From Ipomoea triloba (lineage: Eukaryota > Streptophyta > Magnoliopsida > Solanales > Convolvulaceae): DNA of 64,000 bases. Made by a program: the position numbers and the translations under genes. Positions 46,755 to 58,543 of this stretch are shown here, in pieces. The stretch lies in assembly GCF_003576645.1 (NCBI RefSeq), contig NC_044925.1, forward strand, positions 22,380,508 through 22,444,507, read 5' to 3'. How positions within the stretch are numbered: the stretch's first letter is position 1; every line of letters starts with the position of its first letter. The notes below the pieces were generated by a model. That model was not told the DNA's origin. It did not search any database and saw only the letters and a list, made by a program, of their open reading frames with translations.

Positions 46755-49071
46755 CTACATGGTTACCTTTTTCACATCGTACACAAGTGTGACCACCTTC
46801 TCCATATCGGGCCTCTCCTCGGGCAACTTCTTGGTGCAAGCCAAAGCAATGTCCCATACCCCAAACGCTTGCCGTTTCTCCTTCCCTTGAACGTCGAATT
46901 CGAAACAACTGCCCATCTTTAGTCCCCTTTTGTTCACGTCGCTCTTCTTTATCCCCAGCACGTCCAGTAAGATGACCCCGAAGTTGTACACATCGCTCTT
47001 CTGACTTAGTGTTTCGGAAAACCTGAAGTTTGACCTAAACGACGATGACTTGACGTGCTGTGGCGTGTCGCAGTGGTCCGTCCGGGCGGCGAGCTGGGCG
47101 AAGCCGTAGTCGGCGAGGCAGGCGGTGAAGTCGACGTTGATCATGACGTTGGAGGACTTGATGTTGCCATGGACGTTTAGGTACATGTCCTTGTCCTTGT
47201 GATCAGAGTGGTGGGGTTGGGAGTGGATAAATGCAATGGCTTGGGCAATGCTGACCACTATCTGCAGCCGTTGGCCCCACTCTAGCGCTGTTTGACCTCG
47301 CTCCCTCGCACCTAAGAACATAAGGTCACACTTGTGTGAAACCGTCTCATGTATTCTTATTCGTGAGACAGGACGGGGCAGGCCGAATCAACATGCAAAT
47401 GCCATACTTATATATGCAAATCTCATACTTATGTGCTCAAATGTAATATTAATTAGGAATAAAATATTTGTCTGAAAAATGTATAGTAATAATTTTGCAT
47501 TTTAATGTAAAAGTATTATATTTTTCATCAAAAGTATTACATTTTCCATAATAACTAATGTTCCCTTTACTTATAAGTAAAAATATACGGAGTAATATTT
47601 TTGAGAGGAAAAATGTAATACTTTAAATCGAAATGTAAAAGTATTACATTTTCCCTTAAAAGTATTACGTTTACCATTATAAGTAACAAAAATTTATTTA
47701 TAATTAGTATTACATTTGAGTATATAAGTATGACATTTGTGCGTATAAGTATCACATTTTTACATTGACTCGACTCAATCTGACCTGTCTCACGATGAGA
47801 CAGTCTCACACAAATATTTGCCAACAACATAAGTTAAGATACCATAAGTTTGAACGTCAAATTTAGGGCTCAGCACAGTGATCTAAAAACATGCTTATTT
47901 CCTAGAATCTTACACCTTATAGAGTATAATTTAAACTTGAACATTTGCTGGCCACTCCAGCCACACTCAGGCTTTCACCGCTGAGTATGCTCGGGACATA
48001 AGCTAATAAGATATCATGATGTAAATGCAAATTGCAAATTGCTATTTTGAACACACGCATAATGCACATATATACACTAATACACTAAACTCTCCTAAAG
48101 TGTAAATGGACGAATAAGTAAACGCAAACTATCACTGCAAACATATTTTCTATTTCTGTTAAATCATTAATTACCCTTATTGGCTTAGATATTCAGATCC
48201 ATTTTTGTTGGTTCTTGTCAACTTCAACTAATTGAAAACTCCAACTAAATTGGTCAAATTAAATTGTTGACTTTGTAACCAGAATATTACAAGTTTAGCT
48301 TTACTAGTCTAAATTCCCTTTTTAAATCACAAGATGAGATTTACCAAGAGATTGTAGACACCTACTCCAATATCAAAGTCAAGGATCACACCATTAACAT
48401 TTGATTATAAGGATGGATGAGTCTCTTCCACTCAACCACACCCTTCAGATTATGATTTATTTGTAATAATACTTAAAAGTCGTTGATCATCAGCAATTAG
48501 ATATATTAAATATAGATGGAGGGTAAGATAGATTGTAATATTAAGATCGAAAATGGATGGATGGATCGATGCTAGAATAATATATACCTGAAAGAAGATC
48601 TGCAAGGCTTCCCATGGGATAATAATCACAGACAACCAACTTGATCCTCTTAGCATACAGATAAGCAAAGAAGGGAACAAGAAATTCACATTGGCTACTA
48701 ATCTGAGCCAGCTTCTCAACCCTCCTTCCAAACTCAACCCTCTTCACCATCACCATCCTAAACCGCTTAACCGCGCATGTTTTGCCGCCCAGAAGCACCA
48801 CTTTCTCCGTCATCCCCATCGGACTCTCTCCCAGCACCCCAACCGACGCCCTCAGCGCCTCCTTCAGCGTGATCTGCTGCGGCGGCGCGTGAACCTCGTA
48901 CAGCACCTTCCCCTTCCCCTTCCCGCGGTATTGGTCGCAGAATTTGAGCGGGAGATCCTCCTTGAACCCCACCATGAATTCCTCGTACTCGTGAATCGAC
49001 ATCGACCGGCAACTATCTTCGTCGTACTTGTAGCTCCTCCTCGTCCTCGGAGTCAAAGCCCTATTCATCAT
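46755..49071 (-). CDS. Receptor-kinase-like pseudokinase
   Basis: It has two exons on the minus strand, 49071-48588 and 47311-46755, giving 346 residues. There is no signal peptide, LRR or membrane helix, so only the cytoplasmic kinase-like part exists. The VAIK lysine is kept (CAVKRF, K102), but the glycine loop is eroded (GESPMG). The catalytic loop is HGNIKSSN (209-216), with Asn in place of the catalytic Asp of HRD, and DFG is DYG (229-231). The pattern matches plant LRR-III-like probable inactive receptor kinases. A role as a scaffold in membrane signalling is inferred. The 1276-bp intron holds a transposable element that ends 13 bp from the second exon. A decayed partial copy lies at 51160-51990. 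The start was chosen at the first of two Met codons, the first in the frame. Confidence 0.88.
47325..47825. mobile_element. Inverted-repeat element in the pseudokinase intron
   Basis: The left end gtcacacttgtgtgaaaccg and the right end cagtctcacacaaatatttg are inverted copies. AACATAAG flanks it at 47317-47324 and 47826-47833, an 8-bp duplication. The interior has runs of near-palindromic aaagtattacattttcc units. It shares the GTCTCA and GAGAC arms with 2381-2527. Confidence 0.85.
48405..48446. repeat. Single unit related to the 26040-26395 array
   Basis: ataaggatggatgagtctct followed by ccactcaaccacaccctt matches the core of the tandem array at 26040-26395. Confidence 0.6.
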
Positions 49072-49816
49072 CTTGAGATTATTAGGTTAGTTTACTGTAC
49101 GTCTTTTGATCCAAATTAAAGAAACTGAAGGTTAACAGCAAAAACTAGCAGAGGTTTTGGGTATAACTTGTCAAATAATAAGGTGTCATTGTCAGGAAAC
49201 CTCGGGATTCACGAATTCCAGGTTTGAAAAACATTTGTTTATGGTGTTTGGGGAATTGTATTGGTGTTGAGAAGGGGCCTGCATTGGAAGCGTCTTCATG
49301 TTTCATTGGTTTTAAAATCATTTGTTTGAACCCAGAGCTGGCTTTTCTTTGCTTCTTCTTTGGAACTATTCTGTGGATTATTAAACAACGTAACAATATA
49401 ATGTTACGAGTCAAAATCTGGATGCTGAGCTCATCGTCATTATATTCTTGAGGGAATCCCATAACAGCGATTGATATATATCAACTTAATCTGTCATAAC
49501 CGCTCCTGGGGGACATAGAAACATCCCAACATGTGACCTTAAAATCAAATGCCGTAGGAATCTCGGGAGACTGCCCTACGGGGCGTGTGGCTGTGTGAAT
49601 TTCACTATTATTATAGGCATAGTACGTGGTTAGCTTAACGTTATATACCAAGGTGTATTGTTATATGCAGCGGAACTAAAATCCGTCTCAAACGTACCTG
49701 ATGTACAGATAGAAAATGCACCAAAATTTGGTGGAAATAAAACAATTTTGCAATGAAACTATAAGGTCATTATTGTAACAATTGTAATGACTAATGAACA
49801 CTCTAATTCTTTGGAA

Positions 49817-50171
49817 ACTAGGGATAACAACGGGGCGGGGCAAAATGAGAGCAAGGAGTATACTCCTCATCCTAGTCCCCTCCACGGGAATTTAACTATT
49901 TAAGTGAGGATTGGGATTCCCTATCCCGGTCAACCCCTAATCAAAATATTAAATTAGTGCAATAATTAAAATTAAAATACTTAAGGATAGTGTGTATTTA
50001 TTTAATAAATTATAAGAATTATTCAGGGACAGGGAAGGGTATCCATGTCCTATGGAAAATTAAATTACACACATTTCCCATCCCCCATCCCGTTCTCCGA
50101 AATTTTTTACGTCCCTATTCTATTGGGATGGGGATCACGGTTGGGAATGAGACAAATTGCCATCTCTAGTA
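49817..50171. mobile_element. Candidate MITE with ctagggat ends
   Basis: It starts ctagggataacaacggggcg and ends acaaattgccatctctag, imperfect inverted copies. The inside alternates between gggacagggaagggtatcc and cccatcccccatcccgttct, giving an imperfect hairpin. The target duplication is unclear. Confidence 0.5.
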
Positions 50172-50823
50172 AAAACTAATTCCATTGCAAATATAATATT
50201 GCATAGATATATCTATAACCGAAATTAGCAACAAAGTTCATTTCGTTGCAAAAATTTCAATAAAATGAACCCTCAAATCAAACCGTTGTTTTTTTTATAC
50301 TAGACAAAGTAATTAACTAAAAAATTAAAAAATTTCCAAAAAAAAAAAAGAAGGGAAAACTTACATTTATATTGTGTAGATTGAATGACCATAATCATGT
50401 TAGGCTAGATTGTGAGAATCTTGGGACAAGGTATTTTACCTTTGTGGCATGGACAAGATTGAATGACGACTATACACATCTGAGATCTCCTCTTAAGCCT
50501 TCATATCTCTGATTCTCCGCCAGATATATAGCACGCATGCATACACCCTCTACTAACCACCAATTTTATTGGTGTGACATTCATTTAAATGCTTATAATT
50601 TCAGGTTTATACCTACAAACAACAATTGCGTAATGTAATCTTCGTCTCATTTTTTTTTTGAAAACTATTCTCATTATTTATAGCTTTTTCTTTTTGGTAT
50701 TAATGGAAGGGGAAACCTGAACAACATCCAAGGGACCTAGCTATTTAATTATCTTAATCGAATATGGTAACACTTCTTTCATCTGTAACTTTTTTTTCTT
50801 CCACATTTAGACTTTGAAAAAAA

Positions 50824-50950
50824 ATGACCTTGTGGCCTAGTAACACGGGATGACTCTCCCAAATGAGAGGAGGTCACGGATTCCAGTCTCAATGGGGATG
50901 GTACTGATGACTCTTTACTTAAGGTGCTCTAAACCAATGTTACCTATAAT
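50824..50950 (+). mobile_element. tRNA-derived SINE (candidate)
   Basis: It has the A-box-like tgtggcctagtaacac and the weak B box ggattccagtctc. Its head resembles the copies at 18256 and 38683. Confidence 0.5.
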
Positions 50951-51159
50951 TAACCCATAGATTTATTTCAACAAGAAATTTTTTTTTTCATTTATTGCAA
51001 AAAAAAAAATTGTATACGGTTTGAAATAGAAATTAATAAATCATTTATAAATATTTAAATTAAAAGTACCGACTAACCCAAACCAAAATAGCTTGTCCCT
51101 ATTGTAGACCAGTCTAAAATGCAAGCCATTCTACCCGGCCCAACCCATATTTTAAGATT

Positions 51160-51990
51160 AGGCAAGCTTCTCAACTCTCCTTCCTAACTCCGACCCTCCA
51201 CACAATCACCATTGTACCTAAACCTCTTGACAATTAAAACATGTGCGTCTGATCCATCTCAACTAAAAGACTTATAATTAGATACGTGTGTGAGTCAATT
51301 AATTTTGACGGACTCCAAGCGACATGTTTTTTACCTCATAACCTTTAATTTGATATAGGGTTCGCTCCATACAAAATTGGCACATGTGCTCCATCTCAAC
51401 TAAACTTATAGTTGGACTACACATTTATGTTTATATATTACGGAGTATATATATATGTTGAACAGAAAGCACATATTTTGCCTTCCAGAGCACCACTTTC
51501 TCCATCATTCCCAGCACCCTATCCTACGCCCTCAACGCTTCCTTCATGGTACTCGTGAATCGACATGCCCAAAGCCCTGCTTGGATTGGTAGTCAAAGCC
51601 CTAATAATCATCCTGCTTTACTATCACATCTTCTGCGAAAGAAACTGAAGGTTCTGAGTAATGGAGGATGGGATATGGTTTGCTGGATATCAGAGAAGAG
51701 GTGGCCAGTAAAATAAAAGCTTGCACCTTTTACTTATAAATATAGCTATGGTTTCATTGTGGAGTTATCTGGGAATCATCGAAGCTTTGAAACATTTGTT
51801 GACGTAGTTGAGGTGACAGCAGATTGTATTAATGTTGAGAAGGTGTCTGCATCGGAACAGTCGTCACGTTTTATTGGTTTTAAAATCACTTGTTTGGTCC
51901 AAAAGAGCTGGCTTTTTTGCTTATTCCTTGGAATCATTCTGTGGATAATGGTCATCGTCCTAAGCTATGTGCATGCATACGGAATATAAT
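51160..51990 (-). pseudogene. Partial decayed copy of the pseudokinase gene
   Basis: The part 51160-51640 aligns with exon 1 of the gene at 46755-49071: the agcttctcaac stretch, the agcaccactttctccatca stretch and tcgtgaatcgaca all match in order. A stretch equal to about 110 bp of the parent is deleted. Upstream, 51640-51990 matches the parent's 5' flank (ttttattggttttaaaatca, then gagctggctttt). A repeat of about 230 bp is inserted at 51243-51474. Exon 2 is absent. It is dead. Confidence 0.8.
51243..51474. repeat. Dispersed repeat inside the kinase pseudogene
   Basis: It holds two copies of cacatgtgctccatctcaac-like sequence and acatttatgtttatatatta. The same family occurs at 60100-60300. 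The element type is unknown. Confidence 0.55.
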
Positions 51991-52696
51991 CTCATAACAG
52001 CGACCCATATAAACTTACTATGTCAAAATCACTCCTAGACTCCTAGGGAGGGTGACGTAGAAGTACAGCCAAAAATGACATTTGAACACTGAACGGGAAA
52101 ACAACAAATTTGCATTGGAAAGGAAAATGATGCATATATAGACACAATCAAGAAGTAAAACTCATGCACACAGACAGGGTATTGCCATTGTTCATATGGG
52201 GGGTTTGAATTTGGGTTCGGCTCTTCCAGTGTAAAACTGAACAATATAATGTAGTGTTGATTCTAGTTTTTATTGGGCTTTTTGTGCACAAAAATGTACA
52301 TTTTAGTATTCAGTCTCAAAACTAGATTGATTCTATTTACTTCCACATAGGGGCATAGGCCAATAGGTAAGTTCAGGGTATAGTCATCCGGAAACTTGGG
52401 TTATCAAAAATAAAAAAGTAAAACTCATGTGACATGATTTTATTGTTAGAAGACAAAGAGAATAATAAAAAGGATGACCCACTATTTCTTTTTTGAAATA
52501 AATCAGAAACGACTAGTAAAAAATACTCTGTAAGTAGAAACTTAGAGTATATGTATAATATTATTTTTTAGGAAATAAAATGTGGGTTTAATTACATTTT
52601 TTTTTCATATTTTAAAACCTATATATATATATATCCTGGCCATTCGCTTTATATTTTTTATGGTTTGTGATTTCATGTTACACATGTGGCGAGGAT

Positions 52697-52698
52697 TC

Positions 52699-52760
<62 letters not shown>
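52697..52760. repeat. (TTA)n microsatellite
   Basis: About nineteen TTA units are followed by four TTTA units. Confidence 0.97.
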
Positions 52761-52770
<10 letters not shown>

Positions 52771-52939
52771 GCGGAGGTAGTAGAGTAATTTTGTGTTTTT
52801 GAGACTGTATGTTGCATGTGTGATTGGTGGTGTGTTTCCTATTTTATTAGTCAATTACTACTGCGAAATTGGAGTTGGTAATGATTTTTTTTTTCGTTTA
52901 ATTTCTTTTATTATAATATTACCTGTATTTGGATATCGG

Positions 52940-53625
52940 CGTATATGTGTGCATTCTTGGTGGTGCGGTTGTGCATTTGGTTATATTGGTTGTGCAATCC
53001 ATTGTTGTAGTCTGATCTTGTGGATTGTGCAGCATATTTCAATTTCATATGTTCTTGTGTGTTTAGGTATTGAAGCCCTTTGTATTTAAGCATGCATTCT
53101 GGGTGGTACGGTTGTGCATTCAATTATGTTGGTTATGCAACCCATTGTTGTGTGTTGTGTACTATATTTCAATTTCATTTGTTCGACTATATCTATGATT
53201 TTCGGGTGACACTGTCTTTGAACAGAACTTAGAGTTTGGGTGTTGGTAGTGGTTTATTGTAGGTTTAAGTTAGTTTCTTGTAGGTTGCAAATGGTATCTA
53301 TGATTTTCTGATGCCACTGCATTTGATCAGAATTTTGAGTTTAGGAGTTTGTACGTAGTGGTTTTGGAGATGACAGGCTGCAAATGGCAAGTTGCACGGG
53401 GTTTCCTTGTGTGGGATGATTTTTGGGCACATCATTTTACTAATTTGTCCTTATTAGAGGATTTAGTTTGGATGTTGGTAGTGGTTTATTGTAGATTTGA
53501 GTTTTGGCGATGGCAAGTTGCAAATGACAAGTTGCACGGGATTTCTTTGTGTGGGTTAGTTATTAGACGTATCATTTACAGATTTGCCCTTATTGAAGAG
53601 TTTACTTGTGCATGTACTCCTCAAT
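52940..53625. repeat. Cluster of pairwise local duplications
   Basis: Three different blocks are each present twice. They are a ggtgcggttgtgcatt block (about 52960 and 53100), a tatctatgattttc block (about 53190 and 53295) and a gcaaatggcaagttgcacgg block (about 53381 and 53518). Spacings are about 140, 105 and 140 bp, so a larger unit may have been duplicated in steps. The open frames here are not gene-like. Confidence 0.65.
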
Positions 53626-53806
53626 TAACGTGAAACTTTTTGATAAATTACTAAATAATGTAAAATTTTTATTTTATTAAAAATTAAATGGCACATAAAC
53701 ATTTTCAACAAGTTTTGATAAAGAGATAATTTTGAAACCAAAAAACATTACCCTCTAAGAGTCGTGTAGTGCATCATAGCCTGAACTTAATTGTAACCCT
53801 ATGTTA

Positions 53807-54129
53807 GAGCATCCTTATCAATGAGGTTATTTCATGATTTTTGATGAGTTTTTAGAAGTGTAATTAGGAAAGAGAAAATTGAAGGAGAGGAAAAAAATTA
53901 AAACAAATATAATTAAAAAAAAAGTTAAGCTGTCAGGCACGCTTGACGCGCACGCATGGGCGCTGCTGTGCGCGAAACCCGCACAACCCCTTCCTTTTCT
54001 TTGATTTTAATGCACCCAAACACTGTTCCAATATCTTGTTTTTGCAGGACAATTGTTTTCACTCTCTCTCCTGCCAACATGGCACTTTTACTGACATAAA
54101 CCCCAAAATAATTGCTGGTGTAGATGCTC
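53807..54129. mobile_element. Tourist-like MITE, GAGCATC family
   Basis: The ends GAGCATCCTTATCAATG and gctggtgtagatgctc are flanked by TTA on both sides (53804-53806, 54130-54132). The GC-rich core cttgacgcgcacgcatgggc is at about 53942. Confidence 0.75.
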
Positions 54130-54164
54130 TTACCCTCTAAAATTAGTCGTGAACCCTCTATAAA

Positions 54165-54490
54165 AGCAATAATCCTTATACTATGGATCAGGTTTCACAG
54201 TGCACTGTGGACCCTAGTGCATGCGTATGTGTCTTATATTGTGAATTTTTGTGTCTTATGTTATGAAATTATGTACCTTAAAAATATGAATTTTGTACTT
54301 GAAACAAATTAGAAATTGTGTCTTATTTTATGAATTTCTGTGTCTTGTGTTCTAAATTTTGTGCCAATGAACACAAATTTTGTATCTAAATCATACTTAA
54401 AAAAATAAGTAAATATATACATACACATGTATCAATGTCTACAGTGCACTATATATGAACCCTGGTGTCTGATCCATGGTATAATGATTG
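54165..54490. mobile_element. Palindrome-ended element, copy D
   Basis: The left end ccttatactatggatcagg and the right end ctgatccatggtataatg are inverted copies. The palindrome CACAGTGCACTGTG lies just inside the left end. The interior repeats gtgtcttatgttatgaaatt-like units. Confidence 0.7.
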
Positions 54491-54515
54491 GCATATATAT
54501 ATCAAACACAATAAG

Positions 54516-54866
54516 GGAAATTTATATCATGGATCAGGGTTCACATAACATTATGGACCCTAGATTGAAATGACGAGATATAAAATTCACACTTGTAAAG
54601 TACATAATTTCATATAACACAAGACACATACACATGTTATATATTTACTTATTTTTCAAATCTGATTTAGACACATAATTTGTGTTAATAGGCACAGAAT
54701 TTCTTAACACAAAACACATAAATTCATAACATAAGACACAATTACTAATTTGTTTCAGGTACAGAGTTTCATAATACAAGACACAAAAACTTACAACATA
54801 AGAACATACACATATATCATGGTCTATAATGCATTGTGAACCCTGATCCATGGTATAAGGATTGCC
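54516..54866. mobile_element. Palindrome-ended element, copy E
   Basis: The left end tatatcatggatcagggttc and the right end gaaccctgatccatggtata are inverted copies. CAATAAG flanks both sides (54509-54515, 54867-54873). The interior units are near aacacaagacacataca. Confidence 0.75.
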
Positions 54867-54875
54867 CAATAAGTT

Positions 54876-55185
54876 GGCAAATTATACCATAGACTAAGTT
54901 TACCATGCATCGTGAATTTTGATATAAAATTATATTTAGATTATATGTCTTCAGTTGACATATTATGTTTTGCTTAATAGATTATGTGCTTGTAATATGT
55001 TAACTGCATACACATAATATGGATTTAAAATGTTATGTGCCTATAGTTAATATATTATGTACCTTCAATTTATTTAGAAGCATATAATTTATTAACCGAA
55101 GATACATTATATGTTAACTACAGACACAATTTTTGAACCAGGATTCACAATACAAGGTGTAACTTGGTCCATGGTATAACATTGC
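54876..55185. mobile_element. Palindrome-ended element, copy F, perfect 9-bp duplication
   Basis: The left end attataccatagactaagtt and the right end acttggtccatggtataac are inverted copies over about 40 bp. CAATAAGTT flanks both sides exactly (54867-54875, 55186-55194). The left copy is also the right flank of element E. Confidence 0.85.
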
Positions 55186-55214
55186 AATAAGTTTTGAAGA
55201 GGTTGTGGAATAAG

Positions 55215-55499
55215 GCCATCCCCCATACACAAGTTTTTAACACAAGTTTTTATGTTGCGAAAGAGGAGAGAGGAGAGAGGGAAAAATGAGAAAAAAAAGT
55301 CTGAAATCAATATATATATGCGCCCAGTTGGGCGCCTTTCTGTGCGCTCATGCTTCTCCCATTTTTTGTAGGACTCACTGCTCTGAAAAAGCTTAGGTGT
55401 TTGTAGGAGGTACTCACCATTTCTCTCACCTCTCCCTCTCTCTTTTATGTGGCATAAAAAGCTGCAAAATCAAAGTAAAAATCATCTAAGGAGATGGCC
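55215..55499. mobile_element. Tourist-like MITE, GAGCATC family variant
   Basis: The ends GGCCATCCCCCATACAC and catctaaggagatggcc are inverted copies. TAA flanks both sides (55212-55214, 55500-55502). The core has gcgcccagttgggcgcc, a GC-rich palindrome. Confidence 0.75.
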
Positions 55500-55578
55500 T
55501 AACAAGTCTAGAACTAGTGATGACTTGGGCAGGTTTTACAAGTATAAAGCCTGTTAACATATACTCAACTGAATATAA

Positions 55579-55868
55579 GAGCATCTCTATTGATAACAAA
55601 ACTTGGGTTCTTATGTTAAGTTTTTGCACATGGGAAAGGAGAGATGAGAGATTTTATGGGTTATCTTAGTTTTTGCACCATTTTTGAAATTTTGTAAAAA
55701 AAAAAAGAAAAGAAAAGAAAAAAAAGTATTCGCGCCTCGTGCACAAAACACACCAAGCACTCAAGCAGGCATGTAAAAAAAAGTTAATAAGTTTTTTTTT
55801 TTAATTTTTTTTTCCATACTATCTCTTTGTTGGCATGACAAAACTAATTTTGAATCAGTAGAGATCCA
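55579..55868. mobile_element. Tourist-like MITE, GAGCATC family, worn right end
   Basis: The left end gagcatctctattgataac follows TAA. The right end gaatcagtagagatccaac is its inverse, without a clear TAA. The core is ttcgcgcctcgtgcac. Confidence 0.6.
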
Positions 55869-56218
55869 ACATTTTTTTTACATGACTAGTTGACTAGCCC
55901 TCAAGAAAAGCAAATACAATGGGTACACCAATCAATAAAATAGATGAAGTAGCCATTAATGCAAAACGAGCCAATTGGAAATCAAAAGTCATGGAGTCGT
56001 TTACTTCATTTTTTTGTTTTTCCATTTCTAATTTTTCATTTCTCTAGTTTTCCATTTTTCCTTCTCCATTCCTCTAGTTTTCCAATTTTTCTTCTCCATT
56101 TCTCCAGTTTTTTCATTTCTTTAGTTTTAGTACATAGTTTGATTACAAAACAAAATACTCAAAACTTCATTAAGTAGAATCATCCCATATAACATTTGTA
56201 TATTTATACAACAAAGAT

Positions 56219-56220
56219 AA

Positions 56221-56255
<35 letters not shown>

Positions 56256-56395
56256 ACAATAATAATAATATTAAAAATAATTATAATAATAATAATATTA
56301 TTATTATTAACAACAACAATAATAATAATAAAGATAATAATAATAACAATAACAACAACAACAACAATAATAATAAAGATAATAATAATAACAAT

Positions 56396-56428
<33 letters not shown>

Positions 56429-56512
56429 AATAATAATAATAATATTATTATTATTGTTATTATAATAATGATAATTAATAATGATAATAATAATAGTGAT
56501 AATAATAAGAAT

Positions 56513-56546
<34 letters not shown>

Positions 56547-57309
56547 TATAATGATAATAATAATAATAATAATTTAATAGTAATAATAATAAATTAATAA
56601 TCATAATAATAATAATAGTAATACTAATAAGAATTTAATAATAATAAGAAGAAATTAATATTAATAAAAAAATAATAATAAAAATAAAAAATTTAATAAT
56701 AATAAGAAATATATATGAAGACGAGAAGCGTGAAACATGAAGACTCCAGCGTGATTCGAACCTGGGAACTCTGGGTCAAAATGCACTGTTCACCCATTTT
56801 TTTCCCATTTCTCCAGTTGGAGAAAGCCAATTTCTTTCTCTCCATTTTTGTATAAGATTTGGAAAATTGGAGTTGAGAAAGGATTTGGAAATATGAATTT
56901 AGTAAACAATCTCTCCATTTTTTCTTTCTCCACTTCTTCATTTCTCTATTTTTTTTGAAAAATTCTCCATTTTTTCAATTTAGTAAACAACCCCCATGCT
57001 TTTTAATCCTCTAATGTGGTGAGAGCATAATGACTTAGAGCATCACTACCAATGATTTTTTGGATGATTATGTCAGATCAAATAACTTGAAATGAGCTTC
57101 ACACTAGTGTGGAAAGTGATTTTTATTTGAGTTTGAACTCCTGCAAATATGGGTTCATTGTGGCCCCCACAGCTGAGGAGAACAGTTTACCTACAAACGC
57201 AGGTTTCGCGCACCTACTGCGCGCCTAACTTGCACGCGCAGCTAGGTGCGTAAGTCTTTTTTTTTTTTTTTTTTTTACTTTTCCTGACTCTGACATCTTT
57301 CTCTTTTTA

Positions 57310-57345
<36 letters not shown>
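56219..57345. repeat. Duplicated block, copy 1 (AAT/AAC-rich)
   Basis: A 480-bp AAT/AAC/GAT microsatellite region is followed by about 640 bp of ordinary sequence. It is repeated at an offset of 1128 bp in 57347-58470. It ends in a T-run that meets the N at 57346. Long Leu/Ile-only frames here are not genes. Confidence 0.95.
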
Positions 57346-57346
57346 N
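57346..57346. other. Single N at the duplication junction
   Basis: One undetermined base lies between the poly-T of copy 1 and the AAT run of copy 2. Confidence 0.99.
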
Positions 57347-57348
57347 AA

Positions 57349-57383
<35 letters not shown>

Positions 57384-57523
57384 ACAATAATAATAATATT
57401 AAAAATAATTATAATAATAATAATATTATTATTATTAACAACAACAATAATAATAATAAAGATAATAATAATAACAATAACAACAACAACAACAATAATA
57501 ATAAAGATAATAATAATAACAAT

Positions 57524-57556
<33 letters not shown>

Positions 57557-57640
57557 AATAATAATAATAATATTATTATTATTGTTATTATAATAATGAT
57601 AATTAATAATGATAATAATAATAGTGATAATAATAAGAAT

Positions 57641-57674
<34 letters not shown>

Positions 57675-58439
57675 TATAATGATAATAATAATAATAATAA
57701 TTTAATAGTAATAATAATAAATTAATAATCATAATAATAATAATAGTAATACTAATAAGAATTTAATAATAATAAGAAGAAATTAATATTAATAAAAAAA
57801 TAATAATAAAAATAAAAAATTTAATAATAATAAGAAATATATATGAAGACGAGAAGCGTGAAACATGAAGACTCCAGCGTGATTCGAACCTGGGAACTCT
57901 GGGTCAAAATGCACTGTTCACCCATTTTTTTCCCATTTCTCCAGTTGGAGAAAGCCAATTTCTTTCTCTCCATTTTTGTATAAGATTTGGAAAATTGGAG
58001 TTGAGAAAGGATTTGGAAATATGAATTTAGTAAACAATCTCTCCATTTTTTCTTTCTCCACTTCTTCATTTCTCTATTTTTTTTGAAAAATTCTCCATTT
58101 TTTCAATTTAGTAAACAACCCCCATGCTTTTTAATCCTCTAATGTGGTGAGAGCATAATGACTTAGAGCATCACTACCAATGATTTTTTGGATGATTATG
58201 TCAGATCAAATAACTTGAAATGAGCTTCACACTAGTGTGGAAAGTGATTTTTATTTGAGTTTGAACTCCTGCAAATATGGGTTCATTGTGGCCCCCACAG
58301 CTGAGGAGAACAGTTTACCTACAAACGCAGGTTTCGCGCACCTACTGCGCGCCTAACTTGCACGCGCAGCTAGGTGCGTAAGTCTTTTTTTTTTTTTTTT
58401 TTTACTTTTCCTGACTCTGACATCTTTTTCTTTTTTTTC

Positions 58440-58470
<31 letters not shown>
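57347..58470. repeat. Duplicated block, copy 2
   Basis: It is near-identical to 56219-57345. The only differences I see are T-run lengths and a few bases near the end (about 58420-58440). Confidence 0.95.
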
Positions 58471-58543
58471 TCTTCCCACCTCCTACCTCTTTCCTACATG
58501 GACACAATAAACCATAAAAAAGGAGCAACTGATAAAGATGCTC
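58166..58543. mobile_element. Tourist-like MITE, GAGCATC family
   Basis: The ends GAGCATCACTACCAATG and aactgataaagatgctc are flanked by TTA (58163-58165, 58544-58546). The GC-rich core is at 58320-58383. The copy starting at 57038 in the first block lacks its right end because the block stops at 57345. Confidence 0.75.

Noticed and set aside
48691..49119. 142-residue plus-strand frame rich in Pro, His and Arg
   Set aside because: It is the antisense shadow of the first exon of the pseudokinase gene.
53349..53633. 94-residue Trp-rich frame
   Set aside because: It lies wholly within a cluster of local duplications and has no family-like pattern.
56281..56604. Long Leu/Ile-rich and Asn/Thr-rich open frames, also at 57409-57732
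   Set aside because: They are translations of AAT/AAC microsatellites and have no gene features.
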